Part shown: positions 21,561-35,560 of the stretch, in pieces
Layout: each line of letters starts with the position of its first letter
Position numbering within the stretch: position 1 is the first letter of the stretch
Assembly (NCBI RefSeq): GCF_005239225.2
Contig: NC_133293.1
Location: 7,254,001-7,318,000, forward strand
From: Populus alba
Lineage: Eukaryota > Streptophyta > Magnoliopsida > Malpighiales > Salicaceae
Reading direction: 5' to 3'
Length of the DNA stretch: 64,000 nucleotides
The notes under the pieces: generated by a model
What the model was told of the DNA's origin: nothing
The model's input: the letters and a program-made list of their open reading frames with translations, nothing else
Databases searched by the model: none
Translations under genes and position numbers: made by a program

Positions 21561-23689
21561 CATGTTATCAAACATATTATTATTTTAATAAATAATATTT
21601 TGTGAAAGAAAAATAGGGATGCCCCTCCTCAATTAACATTGGTTAATTTGACGGTAGACAGATTTATTTTAGGGGAAAAAAAACAGCTATATGCTTTTAT
21701 TAATTTTCAGGACTCTGCAACATTCATATTTTTCTATGCAAAGCAGCACTGCTTCTCCACGCCAATTGCAACGCTCCTCTCCTGGCCACCCTTGGCGTGC
21801 TAGCTGGTCTCCTATGCCCACTTGTCATGCCTACGATGGCTACCTAACATGTCATTCAATCAAACAGCAGGGCATCATGACCAATCATAACCAAAATCTA
21901 CACCGACCATCACACATCATCCATATCTCAATTTTCTAAAAAAAAAAAACTATATGAAAAAAAAATTAAAAAAGTAGATGTATTTTACACTAAGCCGCAG
22001 GTAAAAGAGCAAGAATACAAGTCCTAAGTTCTGGGATCCATACACAATTGTTAACCAAAGTCATTGAGAGAAACACACAACATACACATACATTCTCCCT
22101 GCAGTTTTATTTATATTCCAGAAAATTATTTCACTAACTTAAACGTTGGAGTCTTCTTTATATCCATATGGGACTTGTTTTGCGAAACAAAACTCATGAA
22201 CTAGCCCTAGATCGCACTCTTAAGAGGTAAAATCCGGTCTGAAGTTTTTCACGACCTCATTGGGATCCTTCTCAACATGATCTTTTATCTATTTGACTTG
22301 GTTCTAGTTGATGGGGGTGTTCTTGAAATGCAGCTGATAGCATTAAAGAACGAAGACGAATCTGCATTTGATTCAACTTCCACGTGCATTCCATCGATCA
22401 TAGACGGAGGCATGGAACCTCTCATCATTTTCCATCTTGATTTGCATTCCCTGCTTTCAGATTTGTCAATGGTTGTTCTAGGAGCTTTAAAGTTTCAAGT
22501 AAATTTTATGAACTACTTGTGAAATCACAAGGTAATTTCTTTACGATCAATCCACCTTTATGGTTCAAAATAAAAATAAATATTTAAATAAAAAACGTTC
22601 GGAATTCCAACTTACCAAATGAAAAGACGTGAAAAAAGGGGGGGGAATACACAAAATCACCATATAATATAGCGTATCCGGTCAGTAAAAAGACGTGACT
22701 GTTTTTATCATTGTTAAACAAGTCTAGGTCGAAAAGTGGAAGCTTGGCTGCTGTTCATATTCCGAAGCAGCAATATGAGCTAAAATCCCAGCAGCTTTCT
22801 GTTTCTTTCTCGAAATGGTCAAGCCAACGGCACAGCAACAAGAGCTTTTCTGCAGGTTATAATTAACTGGTCAACGTTCGATAATCTCTGCAATGATCAC
22901 CTTTTTTGTATCTAATCTTTGGCAAGGGACAAAGGAAAAAGATTGCCCAGAAGACATCCCTCACATGACGAATCAACTCATCATGTGATTTACAGCATTC
23001 ATTATCCAAAAATAGTAATGTTGTTTGATACTATTTAGTTTTTGGCATCCAAGAAAATGAAAATGAGAGATTTTCAAGTCAAGGGACTTACAATTTACTC
23101 TCCAAATTATGCAAATTGGAGATTAGATGTTTAGGAACAGAATCAGAGAGGGGAAAGAAAGTGAAAAGAAAGTATTTTTGTGATTTGAAATAATAAGGAA
23201 TGAGACTGGAAAATATTGAAAGATAAAATTACTAAGATAATCCCTTGGTTTGGAGCTAATGAGTTGGTTTTATGAGGTTAGAATTATAATAATATGTTTT
23301 TTTTACATCCTCTCTTTAAATTTAAACGCAGAGATTGGTAAGTGCCCCTTCAAAAAAAAAATATCTTTTCATTTTTCCTTCTCTACGACACAAAAAAATC
23401 TTGAAATTTATGTGTTTTTCTCTTCATTTTCTTTTCTTCCACTTTCTCATCTTGCATACACATAATATACGCTAGTTTTTTTTTTCTTTGCCCGTGCTAC
23501 ATCACAGGTTAGGTTATATTTTTGTGACCTCAGAAAAAATATAAAGATATTATGAAGTAAAGAATTTGATGAACAATAGATATTGAAACACTTTAAAATA
23601 TTAAAGTGATGACATATTAAACGATATATTTTTAAAAAAACATTGACACGTCCATAGACTGGATGACCCGGGTCAATAACATTTAACTT
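21561..23689. other. Intergenic with short unrecognised frames
   Basis: Plus frames at 21691-21939 and 22277-22522 are less AT-rich than surroundings but match no family I know and lack gene context. A small inverted repeat (GCTGCTGTTCATATT near 22747, AATATGAGC near 22772) is present. Otherwise nothing is seen. Confidence 0.45.
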
Positions 23690-25620
23690 GCAAAACATGT
23701 GATAACCTTATAAAATTCATATCAAAACAAATTAGAAAAGCTCAATTCTAACCAACCAAATATTACATGCATAAAATAAAAAGAAAAATATTTAATTAAA
23801 AAAGGAACTCAAAATAATAACTTGAGCAAATTTACATTGGCAATCGTGCTATGCCACGACCCAAACCAAATTTGTTCTAACATATATATATAAAAGGATA
23901 TATAAGGATACCCAGGCGATACTGGTGTTTTAAAGAAAAATAATATGAGACTCGAGTCATTTACTTAACTAGATTATTAAGTCAAGTTAATTTAATAATA
24001 TAATTAAAAAAATAACAAAGAATAAAAATAAAAAGACTTAAGATAACTTAAATCATTTTTAAAATTAATAAAAAAGTTCTATGCGAAGTTAAAAGAAATT
24101 ATGAATCCAATATCCAAATAAATTAAATGTCAAGGGATGAAACTGAAAAAAAAAATATTTAAAAATAAATCTAATTAATAAAGAATTAAAAATAAAAAGA
24201 ACCGGGATAACCCGGCTAATTTTTAAAATCAATGAAAAATCTTATATAAGACAAACTAAATAAATTAAAGAGCCAAAAATCAAATCAAATCAAATTCTAA
24301 ATGATAAAACAAAAAAACATGAGTTTTTTTTTTTAAAAAAAAAAAAACTTGGATGAATCTCCTAGACAAAGGTTAGAATTGTAAAAAACAATTTGAAACA
24401 CCTAATATGCCATTAAAGTCAAGCCTAAGATTTTTTGGCTTCAAGTATAATAGAGTAATCACACTGTGAATAGCAAAATGATTTGTTGAAAAAACCCCTC
24501 AACCAAAGTTTAATTTAATTGTGTAAAAAATTATAAAAAGACTAAGCTCCCTAAAAATTTTAGAATGACATATGAATCTTATGAAAAGACTTTTTTATCC
24601 TTCAAGGACAATTCATTAGATTTTTTAGTGAAGGGCAAAAATGTTAATTTACTATTATAATCCATAGTAAACAAAGTTAAGTGTAAATAAAAAATGATAC
24701 CTAGGTGTTGCAAGCATATTTTTTTAAAAAATACAATAACTCGGGTTATAGCCATAATCAAGTATATTAAGATGGTTTTATTTTAATTAGACTATAAAAA
24801 AAGGCAAAAATAATAAATGGATAAAAAAAAATCACAATAACTTGAAGAAAAAACCTTTGAAAGTGCAAAATTAGATTAAAAAAATGGATAAAAAAGAGCT
24901 CGAGTCAACTCAATGTGGCATGGTAGACATGTAACCTAAGTAATACGAGGCGAGTCAACCTATATTAATGCACAAAACTCATTGCACATGTCATTAGATT
25001 GTGATAACCTGATAGAAAAGAAATTAAAGAAAACCACAAAGTCAATTTTTAAAAAAAATATTGTTGAACGATGAAATCAAAAAAGAAATAAAATAAAATG
25101 TCAATTCGTATTAACTTTTCAAACTCGTGATTTGACTCATTCGACTAGAAGCATCAAATATGGAAAAAACATGAAATTCAATACCGAGCAAATCAAACTT
25201 TGAATGATGAAATTGGAAGAGATTATACAAAAGGAAAAAAAAAAAAGCAATTGGAGGAGGGAGGATAAAAATAAAAATAAATTAGAAGGAAGCTATAAAT
25301 TTTTGATTGAATGATGAAATTGAAAAAACAAGAAAATCAAAAGAATAAGGCCCGAATTGAAAAAAGAAAATACCATAAACTTGGATTGATGGATAAAATT
25401 GAAAACCAATAAACATTACACAAAAGGGTTGAGAAAAAAAATTAAAAATTAAAAAATGAGGATCAAAGTGGAAAAAACAACATATAACAAATTGAGATTG
25501 AATGATGAAATTGAAAAAAAATCAAAATTGCACAAAAGGTCTAAGGAAAAAAATTAAAAACCAGGAGATCAAGGACCAAATCCAAAGACAAAAACACTAA
25601 GGGGAAGCTCTGAAAATTTA
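23690..25620 (-). repeat. Family A diverged repeat array, inverted orientation
   Basis: The longest array in the window. Blocks repeat the elements AACTCG-like box, GTGATAACCTGATAGAAAAG, AATTAAAGAAAACCACAAAG, and GATTGAATGATGAAATTGAAAAAA. Toward 25300-25560 only the GATGAAATTGAAAAA portion recurs. Part of 24400-24650 differs and resembles a second element seen again near 25970-26130. Confidence 0.65.
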
Positions 25621-28303
25621 GATGGTTAGGCATGAAAACTAATGAGGATATAGAGAAAAAAATAAGAAAAGGATATTGGTGCCAAACAAGAGGTCCATTT
25701 AGGACACGCGCCGACCATGGATGGAGGGCTATTGGGAGAATTTAGACGCTGTTATAAAAGCCATCATCTTATCAATGGGCGATGCAGCACGTGCATGAAG
25801 ATTGCGACCACCCTTTACACATTCATCCCCAATGTCATCAATGTTTTTTAAATATTTATTCAATATTAAAATTCAAATATGCTTCTAATCCCACCTAACA
25901 ATAAGCAAAAAAAAAAAAAAACAAGGTTAAAATGAAAAAAAAAATCCTTTGACAATAGCTAAGATTTTTTTTACCTAAATGGCATTCTAGTAATTTCATT
26001 AAGCATTTAAATGTGAAAAGGCAAAAATATCTCTAGATGTCAAGCCTAAATTTTTTAAAACTAAGGGTGTTATTATATTTTTACTATTAAAAAATACTAA
26101 AAAAAGCTAAATTTTTATGTCATGATGAGCATAATTTTGCTATTACAATTCACGTGCACATGAGCATAGAGCTTGGATAATGTGAAATGTGATCTCCTTT
26201 TCTTAATTCAATTTCAACCTTATATATTGTTTTTTTTTCTCACCCATCTCAAACTTTATTTATTTATTTTTTTTATAAAGTTATCATAATTTTATAATCT
26301 GGATCATAAATTTAATATATTGACCTGAGTTTATTCATATCAATCTAATATATTATTATTTTAATACTAAAAAAAAATCATTTTGAAATTTTATGTAGTC
26401 AAATAATATTCTTATAGATAGTTTGAGTTGTTTTTGAACCCGTAAAATCAATCAAATCACACCATATTTTTATATGATTAAAAAAAAATTCCATTAAAAA
26501 AAATATCAACATTTATATATTTTTTTAATATTAAAAAACAGTTTAACCTAACCCATAGCATAAAGCAGGTAAATAATCTAGTTATCTTATATTTATAACC
26601 TCAGACCAAATACAAGAGGATGTGCCTTCAAAGGACGAGGGGAAAATATGTTGAGGAAGGAAAATTTGTCGTCTCCTCTACCTGTTCTCTCACAGTTTTC
26701 AAGTCAATATCAAGTTTTTTCCTTTCTGTTTACACTTGTAACATCTAGCACCCGCCATAGTGTATTCGGTATTTATTTTTTTAACGGAATTTCTATTTAA
26801 TTCTTAGCAGTACTCGCTATTAATCATGATATTTAATATACATACCAAGCATCCTCTGTAACATTCCGATCATTTGTTTTTTTTTTTTTTTTAAAGTATG
26901 TTTTAAAAAATTTAAATTTATTTGTTTTTTTATTTTAAATTAATATTTATTTAATTTTTCAGGTCATTTTAATACGTTGATAAAAAAATAATTTTTAATT
27001 AAAAAAAATATTTAATATATTTCTAAATAAAATATATTTTAAAAAATAACCACAACTACACTTTTAAATATATAAAAACATAAAAAATACATTGAGCATT
27101 AATGGAAGACAATCTTGCTCCATGGTCTTTGAGACAATCTTGCCTCCCCCAAGCATTTTAAAATTCCCATTTGTGGAAAAACAAGAGTCTAATCTTTTAA
27201 GTCTTTTGGAACATCATCGAACCAGGCTACAACCTTGAAACAATAGACATCATTATTAACACAAACAAAACAGGTCTAAGGTATGTTTAATATCTTGTTT
27301 ATTTTTGTATTTTAAAGATATTTAAAAAAAAAAAATTTTTAATATATTTTCAGATATTTTGATATACTAATATTAAAAATAAATTTTAAAAAATAAAAAA
27401 TAATATATCTTCAAATAAATTTAATACTGCCACAGTGCATCCGCCACGGTACATAGAACGTGCTCTAAATAACCCCAGCCATGTACAAAACAGGCTTCAA
27501 GTACGTGAAAGGGAAAGAGGACGTACAGCGCACTATAGCATAAACGGGGAAGGCAATGCTAGAGTGCGCCAGGGTGAGGCGAAAATGACAGCAGCATGAG
27601 AATGAACGATTGTAGAAGAGGGTGACGTACACATAATACAAGTGAATGGCAGCCATCTGCAAAGAAAGCATTGAACGGCTGATGGGGGAGGCTTCCTTTT
27701 ATCCTCTGGTTTTTCCGTCTTCCCTTGGAACGTTCAACGTAAACCTAAATTATTTTTAATCCCTCGTATCGAAGAAGATGAAACATACAACTGCGTTTTC
27801 CAATGTTATATTTATTATCTTCATAATAATAATAATAATATTCCATTCTTAATTCTAGACCAAGAATAAATAAATTAATAAATCATAACCCAGTCATGAA
27901 AATCTTTCAAGTAAATCTAAAGAACCCCATGCATATGCTATAAATACTGCCACCATTTTTAACTACAATTTTCATAACCAGCTAAAAAAAGAGATTCGAA
28001 AACAAAAACGAGCTTGTACAATACAATTTCTTTAGTTCTTACTGCCACATTACAGTAGAGGGAGAGAGTAAACGGAGGTGATGGTGGTCAGGTCAGCTAG
28101 CTAGACTGAGTGAGGACAGATAAAGGTTTTTAGGCTTGGTAAGTGACAGTGGGCTTTTATATGTAAGTGAGTGGGAGGCTCGGTGCTCAACAAGCACCTC
28201 ATTGGGCGGTGCAGCTTAAGCTGTTTTTAGCAGTAGACCAGTGATGGACACAGCGTTGGTTTTTGCAGTAAATATATGATTATCTATATGATACTCCTAT
28301 CGT
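25621..28303. other. Intergenic; family B elements; 3' side of the TEL gene
   Basis: Family B copies are at about 26876-27070 and 27285-27440. The stretch 27450-27700 is GC-richer with only a 68-codon minus frame of no known family. A short (ATA)n run lies near 27823-27840. The last 300 bases before 28304 are presumably the 3' untranslated part of the TERMINAL EAR1-like gene on the minus strand. Confidence 0.5.
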
Positions 28304-30968
28304 CTAGCTGCTGCCGCCACTACTGTCTTTGTCATCATCACCAACATCGCCGCCGTTTTGGCTGCTGCTGATGCTGCTACAGCACTCGAGCTGGTTCTCT
28401 CCTTCTTGGTCAGTGTCGCCACATAGTTTGTTGCAAATCTTGAGGCTGCTATCATCTACACCATCTTCAATCTCATGGTGGGGGCGGTGACCTAGATTGA
28501 TGGGCTGTTGGAGCTGCTTGAGGCCAATAATGGGGAGAGGCTCCGTCTGTTGCCTCCCGTCTCGAGGCGGAGAAAAAACAACTGGAAGATAGTGGTCCAT
28601 CTCGCACGGGAACTTTGAGTTCTTAAAGTGCTCCTTCAACGCTTCCAATCCCTTCATCATTTGCACGAGTAAATATTTTCTTTAAAACCAGAACAAAATA
28701 ATACAAACTTCAGTATTGCTCACGCTTGGGGATGTTGAAGGAGAAAATAGGGGGAATACCTGAACTCTAGCGTAAGTGACTGCACAGATTTTTCGAGAGT
28801 TGAAGACCTCCCAGTGTTGATTATGGAAGGCCTTGTAGAGCCTCCATGCTGCCTGTGGGGACGTCATGTTCACGAACCCATACCCCACATTGCATTTGTT
28901 ACTGTTTAATTTTCAAATCATGAAAAATTCAGCAAGTGCAGCTCTGTACTTATTTATTAACTACTACATGGAAATTCAATTGTCTGAATATTTGTTTCTA
29001 CTTATATGCCAAAGAAACCTACCCTCACAGAAACGAAAGAAAGAAAGGAAATAAATGAAGGATAAAGAAGAAAGAGGGAATCACTTGAAATCAATGGGAA
29101 GGTATAAAAAGTCATAAGAAGACAAGGGCTGGTCATCATCCCCATCGGCAATCTGCTCGTTGCAGTGAATGCAGTGATTGTCCAACATATTCAACAACAG
29201 CTTCTGACTGCAATTATTCATTAATAAACATTAATGAATCACCTCAACATATATACGCTTCTAAATTAACAGAGATTTTAGTAAAACATCTCTCTAGTCT
29301 CATATATGTAGAGTGTTAAAAAAAGGAGCGCGGCAGTATTAGTTTAGTGATTAGTTCTATTTAAGGAATAATAATGATGGTAGCAGAAAAGAAAACCAAC
29401 CTATACTTGTTGGGTATGTTCTTGATCATGACAGTGGTTCTGGAATCACTAACACTGGTTTCCACCATGGACTCATCACCACTAATGAGAAAACGAGTAT
29501 CAAACTTCTTCGCTTGCCTTGTTCCCTTCCATGACTTCGCACTCTTCTGTTGATGCTTTGTAGCTGTGAAGGACTGGCTGTTCTGGCTCTTTTTCGAGCT
29601 TTTCTTGGGAGGCCCGTGATCAGTAACCTTCTCAACAATTCCATCTCCAACTGCACCACCACCCAATGACAAGCACCCCGATGAAGCAGCTTCATTTGAA
29701 GCCTCATTAGGGTTTCCCTTGCCAGGATTACCAGACGGTTTCTTTCCAGCTGAGGAGTGAGTTTCAGACAGAAATGAGCGGGGGGAGATATTCGGAGACG
29801 AGCAGCCGGAGGAGAATCTACGAAGCAATGGCGGTGATGGTGGAGAGGCGTAAGTTGAAATTCTGGAACGGTTAAGGCTTGTTGTGGAGTTGATGGCAGG
29901 AGCAGAGAAGGAGGAGGTTTTGGAAGTGGTGGTGTTGGCATTGAAAAACTTCTTTCCATACCCACCAGGACGACTGAATTCAATATCAACTTGCTTTCCG
30001 TAAATTTCCTTTCCATTCATCTCTCCGAGTGCCTTGGCTGCATCTCTTACATCATAAAACTCCACAAACCTTTGGTGCCTCTTCAAAGGAGTCTCTCTCA
30101 ATTCCTTAACAGCACCTGCCCAATGAGAAAATGTCAAAAACAAAAAACAGTTAGCAGGAAGAAAATAGTCCACGAAAGTTTTAAGCAATCTGACTTGAAC
30201 CAACAAGACCAAAACCTCAAAAAAACCCCAGAACAAGACAAATAATTTACCAAAAGCTTGGAAAGTTTCTTTGAGACATCTAGTAGAAACATTGGGGTCC
30301 AAATTGAAGACCACAAGGGTCCCTTGATTTTGCCCGTCGGGCACCGCTTTACAAGACGGGATAATAAACTGAGCCCAAACCACACAACCCGCAATCAAAC
30401 CACGCGCCGGTGGAGGTGGTGCAATATTCAAGCTCAAGCTCTCACAATTTTGAATAAAGAGATTCCTTAGCCTGGCTTGATGCAGCATGTGCTGCTCTCG
30501 TATCTCCCTCAAGGCTCTCTCTGCATGTCTTAGATCGTAGAAATGAACGGTCACGATCCCATCACCTACTCTTTCCATCTGGACCCCTCTAACTTCTCCA
30601 AAAACCTCCAATTCTCTCCTAATCAATGTCTCACTCACGTCGCCCGGCACTGAACTCAGTACCAGAGTCCGAGTAGGCGCGCCAGTAGGAGGAAGAGGGA
30701 GAGGAGTACTCACGGTATCGTACATCGGAGGCACATGTTGATGATACTGGGTGAAACCTACAAAGTCGCAAAACGGCACCGCTTGGGGGGTGTAGGGGTA
30801 GTAGACTTGGTGCAGGAGCTGAGGAAGTTGTGGTGGCGGCGGCGGAGGCGGCGGCCCAAAAGGAGGAAATTTTGTAGTGAAATCTTGAAGATTATTATGT
30901 CGAGGTCGGAACTCTTGAGCTCTAGGGTCTAGGTTTCCCGGAAACGGGACACAACCGGTTTCTTCCAT
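28304..30968 (-). CDS. Mei2-like RNA-binding protein, TERMINAL EAR1-like
   Basis: Exons, in transcript order: 30251-30968, 29401-30115, 29085-29207, 28760-28901 and 28304-28651. All introns have GT-AG ends and the join gives 681 residues. The N terminus is Pro/Gln-rich, with a run of eight prolines or more near residues 39-46. RRM1 lies at about 100-170 ([10 protein letters not shown]), RRM2 at about 215-290 ([22 protein letters not shown]). The C-terminal Mei2-type RRM3 starts at about 466 ([13 protein letters not shown]) and includes [13 protein letters not shown] and [20 protein letters not shown]. Maize TE1 and rice PLA2 set leaf initiation rate and timing at the shoot apex, and the protein acts in RNA binding. 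I start at MEETGC as in the family; an in-frame ATG 63 bases upstream (31031) would add a hydrophobic 21-residue stretch and is less likely. Confidence 0.93.
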
Positions 30969-31031
30969 GGTGGTTTTTAAACCGGTGAGAACAAAGAAAA
31001 GAACGGGGAAGAATGGTTTCCGGCGAGGCAA

Positions 31032-33929
31032 CAGCTAAAAAGACAGGGGGTAGTTCACTGGTAACAGTACGTTTGTTATCTCTCTAGTCTGTTTTGTCTC
31101 TCCGAGTCTTTGAAATAAAAAAGGCTAACAAAGTTTCCTTTATCTCTCTCTCTGGAGGTGTTAAAACTGTCCTTTGCCAGCTTTTTGCGTAATGACAACA
31201 ATGCCCTTCTACCCTTTCTGTTTTGGGGGCTTGCTTGTTCGTTGATGATCTGGGGTCATTAATGGGAGAGGGTCCTAATTACTGAACTGATAGGATTTTT
31301 ATGGAGTCTAGTTTTTCATATTTGCTTGAGAATGAGTTTTGTCCGTACACGTGGCAGTTGAAAGGAATTTATGTATGTTCAGGAGAGACAATCAAATTAA
31401 CGGTGACGATGAGAATGTAGCATGCGAGCATAAATAATCCCATACCTTGAATTAACTTTCTTTAATTTTTTATATTAAAATCTTGAAACCATTATTTTAA
31501 AAAAAAATAAGGGGTACAACCAGAGGCGGATACAGGAGTAGGCAGGACCCCAGCCCCTGTAAAAAAGTTATTTTTCCAGTCCTTTTCTTAATAATCTATA
31601 TAGTTTTAGATAAAATAATATCACAACTGAATTAATTTTATTTTTTGGCTCCGCTTTTGGGTAGAACCACCTTGAAATCCGGCTAATATAGACATGTATA
31701 TTATATAAATATATTGATAAAATTCAATTAGATAGCAAATACTAATTAGATATATGAATGATTTATAAATATATAAATTGTTTATATAATAAATAAAATA
31801 TAAGAGCGTAGTGAAAATAGCTTTTCGTGCCGAAATACATGCAAATGATGTTTTTAAAAATCATTTTTGACATCAGCACATCAAACGATCCAAAAAGTAC
31901 AATAGTGTAAAAAAAAAAAAAAAGAAATTTGCGAAAACGCAGTTACAAACGCAGAAACAAACACTTCCTAATATAAAGAAAATCGAGGTGCGGATGATGT
32001 AAATACTAGGGATGGAGAGGGAGAGGAGGGCGAGAAAAAGAGCGAAAAGGTTTTGGGAAAAGAAGAGGAAGGGATAATGATTAATGATGGCAAGGGAGGT
32101 GGTACTTCATGTTGTTATTTGGACTCCACAGAAAGGGATGCTTTCTTTGTACACCCCCATTTAATTCCTGACTATATATAGATACTTTTAACTTATCACG
32201 GCTAGATATTTATTTATATATTTATATATATATATAAAAACAAGATAACTACAGATCGGTCTCCTGTCTGTATAGTCACAAACAAATACTTTCCAGCCTT
32301 TAAAATGTATATTTTTATTTATATCATCAATTCATCCTTGTATTTTTTATTTTATTTTTTAATTTGTAACAAGTCTTCCAAACAAAGCTTAATAAACCAA
32401 ATAAAATAGCACAAATAGAAATTAACTGGTTTTTGAAGGATTGGTTTGTTAATAGATATATACAAAAAAAAATATATAGTGCAGAATTTGCTGAGCATAA
32501 TGGTACTACATAATGCCGTTGTTGTATGTTTACTTGTATTATTTCCATAGTTTATTTTTATATTAATATAAATATTCGGATCAGCTTATGCATATCTCGA
32601 TTAATTTTTTGGATCTTGAAGTTAATAATCATGTAAACTTTTAGTAACTCTAAAATTTATAAGAATCGAACTTGTGATTTTTGAAAAGCAAATTTAAAAT
32701 TTACTAATTAAGCTATATCTTTCATGATTATATTATTTTCATAGTTATTAAAACGGATATGATGAGGTAAATTTAAAAATTTGCTGTATAATTTAGATTA
32801 TGTTTTTATATATATAAAAAGTTAATCTAGTCAACAAGTCAATGTAACTTGAACTCTCTAGCCGTAGAAATTTTCTGTAAGAACACTTTGGTAATGTATT
32901 TTAGCAGTGGAGAATGTTAATCAATGTGGTGGGTGGGAGTCCTTGAACTGAGTTACAGCTCGCCCATTCAACCTGGACTTTCTCGATCTGGCATCAACTT
33001 AAAAGGGAACTGAGTTACAACTTGCTCGTTCAACCTGGACTTTCTCGACCTGGCATCAACTTAGAAATGCTTTTAGCAACTCGTTTTAAAAATGTATTTG
33101 AGATTATGATTATGATTCTGATTTAAAATGTTTTTTATTTAAAAATATATTAAAATATTTTTTTTTATTTTTTTTTTAAATCAGTATATCAAAACGATCT
33201 AAAAATATTAAAAAATATATTTTTTAACAAAAAATAATAATAATAACACAGTTCCGCGTTTCCAAACAGTACCTTAAAATGAAATTCACTTAATTGGTTT
33301 CAAACTTAAAAATTCACCTTATAATTAAAATTAAATGGTGTTTGAAAATGTGATAAGAGTTAATTTTTAAAAAAAATTTTTTAGTAACAAAATATATTAA
33401 AATAATATTTTTTAGTTTTTAAAAATTATTTTTGATATTAATATATCAAAATAGTTTGAAGATACAAAAATAATTAATTTTAAAAAAATTTTAAATTTTT
33501 TTCATTTACTGGGCCCTGGCTTTTGCTATAATTTTTTTCTTTTTGATGTTATTTGAAGAATTTAACAACCATATAGATCATTAAGAATTCCAAGAGTACG
33601 AGAAGACATCTCAACATCACTAAGAATTCTCAGTTTAGTTGAAAAATAATTAAGAAAGTTTTCAAGGGATTGGACTTGCCAATAAAATTCACCAAGCCGG
33701 CTGATAATTAGTTAAATTTCTTTTTTTATTATTAGTAATACTTGAAAATTTCCCATATATATCCTATTTATAAAAGTAAAATTCTTAATAATTCAAAATT
33801 TTCATGTTAAGGCTATCTTTTGCATTAAAGAGTATTATGTTTTTTTTTTTCTAGCCAATTCTGCTGTTTTCCTTTGGTTTAGTTAATTTCCCTTGTTTGT
33901 TCATACGTAGTATAAATAATATCTATAAC
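31032..33929. other. Upstream region of the TEL gene and repeat-rich intergenic DNA
   Basis: The first 200 bases have CT-rich tracts (31078-31152) suited to a leader or promoter on the minus strand. A possible short foldback element spans about 31519-31665 (CCAGAGGCGGA at one end, TCCGCTTTTGG at the other). Family B copies lie at about 31803-31975, 33070-33275 and 33340-33500; the second ends CCGCGTTTCCAAACAG. No gene is seen. Confidence 0.55.
32946..33069 (+). repeat. 62-bp tandem duplication
   Basis: Two units start AACTGAGTTACA at 32946 and 33008. Both contain TTCAACCTGGACTTTCTCGA and CTGGCATCAACTTA. Differences are limited to a handful of positions. Confidence 0.85.
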
Positions 33930-35560
33930 CTGACAGCATATATATAACTTAGAAAATGATCAAAAAATAAACCAAGTGAAAATAGATTAACATATTAAAT
34001 CTATAATCTAGTTTATGAGATCAGAATAACCATATAAAAAAGTAATTTAAAAAAATTATAAAGCTTAATAGAAAACATTTAATTAAAAAATGAACAGATT
34101 TAATTTGTCAAACCTATGATTTAGATAATGAAATCATGATAATCTCATAGAAAAGTAAATATAAAAAAATACAAAATTCAATTTTCAACCATCTTTAATG
34201 TTAAATGATGAAATCAAAAAGATAAGCAACTAGAAAAAATGACTTAAAAAAATAACTCAAGTCAATTCAAGTTAAACTATTAAATTAGTGACTTGAATCA
34301 TGAGATCGAGATAAATTCATAAAAAGCAAATAAAAATACAAAATCTCATTCTTAACAAATTTATTATCAAAGGTTAAAATCAAGAAAAAACTCAAATCCA
34401 TGAAAGTGGTGTATAACCTAAAAACAAATATTACAAAGTACAATCCTAAACCAGCATAGCAGTGAAGGATTAAAAAAACTAAATAAAAATATTGTGTTAT
34501 TGAAAGGTGAAAAAAAAGAGATTATTCTAAAGAAAGTATTTTTTTTGGCTACAATGACTTAATCACACTTTTAGTGTTTGTTGTGGGTCAAATTATTTTT
34601 TTTAATATAAAACAATTCAAGTATTGCTAACATTTTTTTTTCAAGAAAAAAAAATTAAATCTTGTGAGAGGTTAATTTGATGTGACATGATCGAACCTGA
34701 TCAACTTGATGATTTCCAAAACAACTTAAAATACCAAGACAAATAAAACATGTTAAATCACGACTTTTGTCATGATATTATAATTATCCTATATAAAAAA
34801 AATAAAAATAAATCACGAAACTCAACTCAATGTTAAAACATAAATTTTTTAAAAAAAAAATTAAAAATAACAAATAAAATAACTTAGATCAACCTGTCAA
34901 ATCCATTACTTGAATTATAAGATCACGATAACATTATATAAAGTAAATTAAAAAAAAATTATGAAGCCCAATTCTCAACTCACAAGGATGATACTGAAAA
35001 AAAAAAAAAATAACACCCAACTCAACTTAAGTTAACTTATCAAACTCATAATCTGATTATAATACTGGGATAACCTCATAGAAATTAAACCAAAAAACAA
35101 CCTAGGTTAACCCGACTTTCCTTGTCAAACCAACAACTTCGGTCATTAGATTAAGGTAACCTTATATAAAGGTTACCAATTGTTAAATTATAAACCACAA
35201 TTCTCGAATTAACCAATTGTTAAAGAATAAAATTGAAAAAAATATATATAAAAAAAGACACAATAAAATAAGTCAAGTCAACTTCAGAGTAACCTGTAAA
35301 ACTAGTGATCTGGGTCATGAGATCAAGATAACCTAATAAAAAATAAACCAAAACAAATCATGAAACCCATTTTTTAATCAACATAATGTTGAATGATGAA
35401 ACTAAGAAAAAAATATACTAATTAAAACATAGAAAAAAAACTGAGTCGACTAGGTTAACCCACTAAACCCGCAGATTGTAGAGCTAAGATAAACACATAA
35501 AAAATAAACCATAATAAATCATGAAATTTAATCTTTAACAAACCTAATTCCAATTAAAAA
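33930..35560 (-). repeat. Family A diverged repeat array, inverted orientation
   Basis: About ten blocks carry an anchor such as ATGAGATCAAGATAACCTAATAA, spaced unevenly between about 100 and 180 bp, each followed by A-rich DNA and a segment like AATTCTCAACTCACAAGGATGATACTGAAAAAA. The regular order with low identity suggests an old tandem array or serial nested insertions. Confidence 0.7.

Noticed and set aside
29426..30016. 196-codon minus frame inside the TEL gene
   Set aside because: An alternative frame of exon 2; the RRM and Mei2 motifs are in the other frame.
30121..30250. Uninterrupted reading through TEL intron 1
   Set aside because: The frame stays open by chance, but the inserted residues break RRM2. 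GTAAAT and GGGCAG splice sites restore the family sequence exactly.
30969..31031. Upstream in-frame ATG of the TEL gene
   Set aside because: Would add a hydrophobic stretch not typical of the family. The MEETG start fits better.
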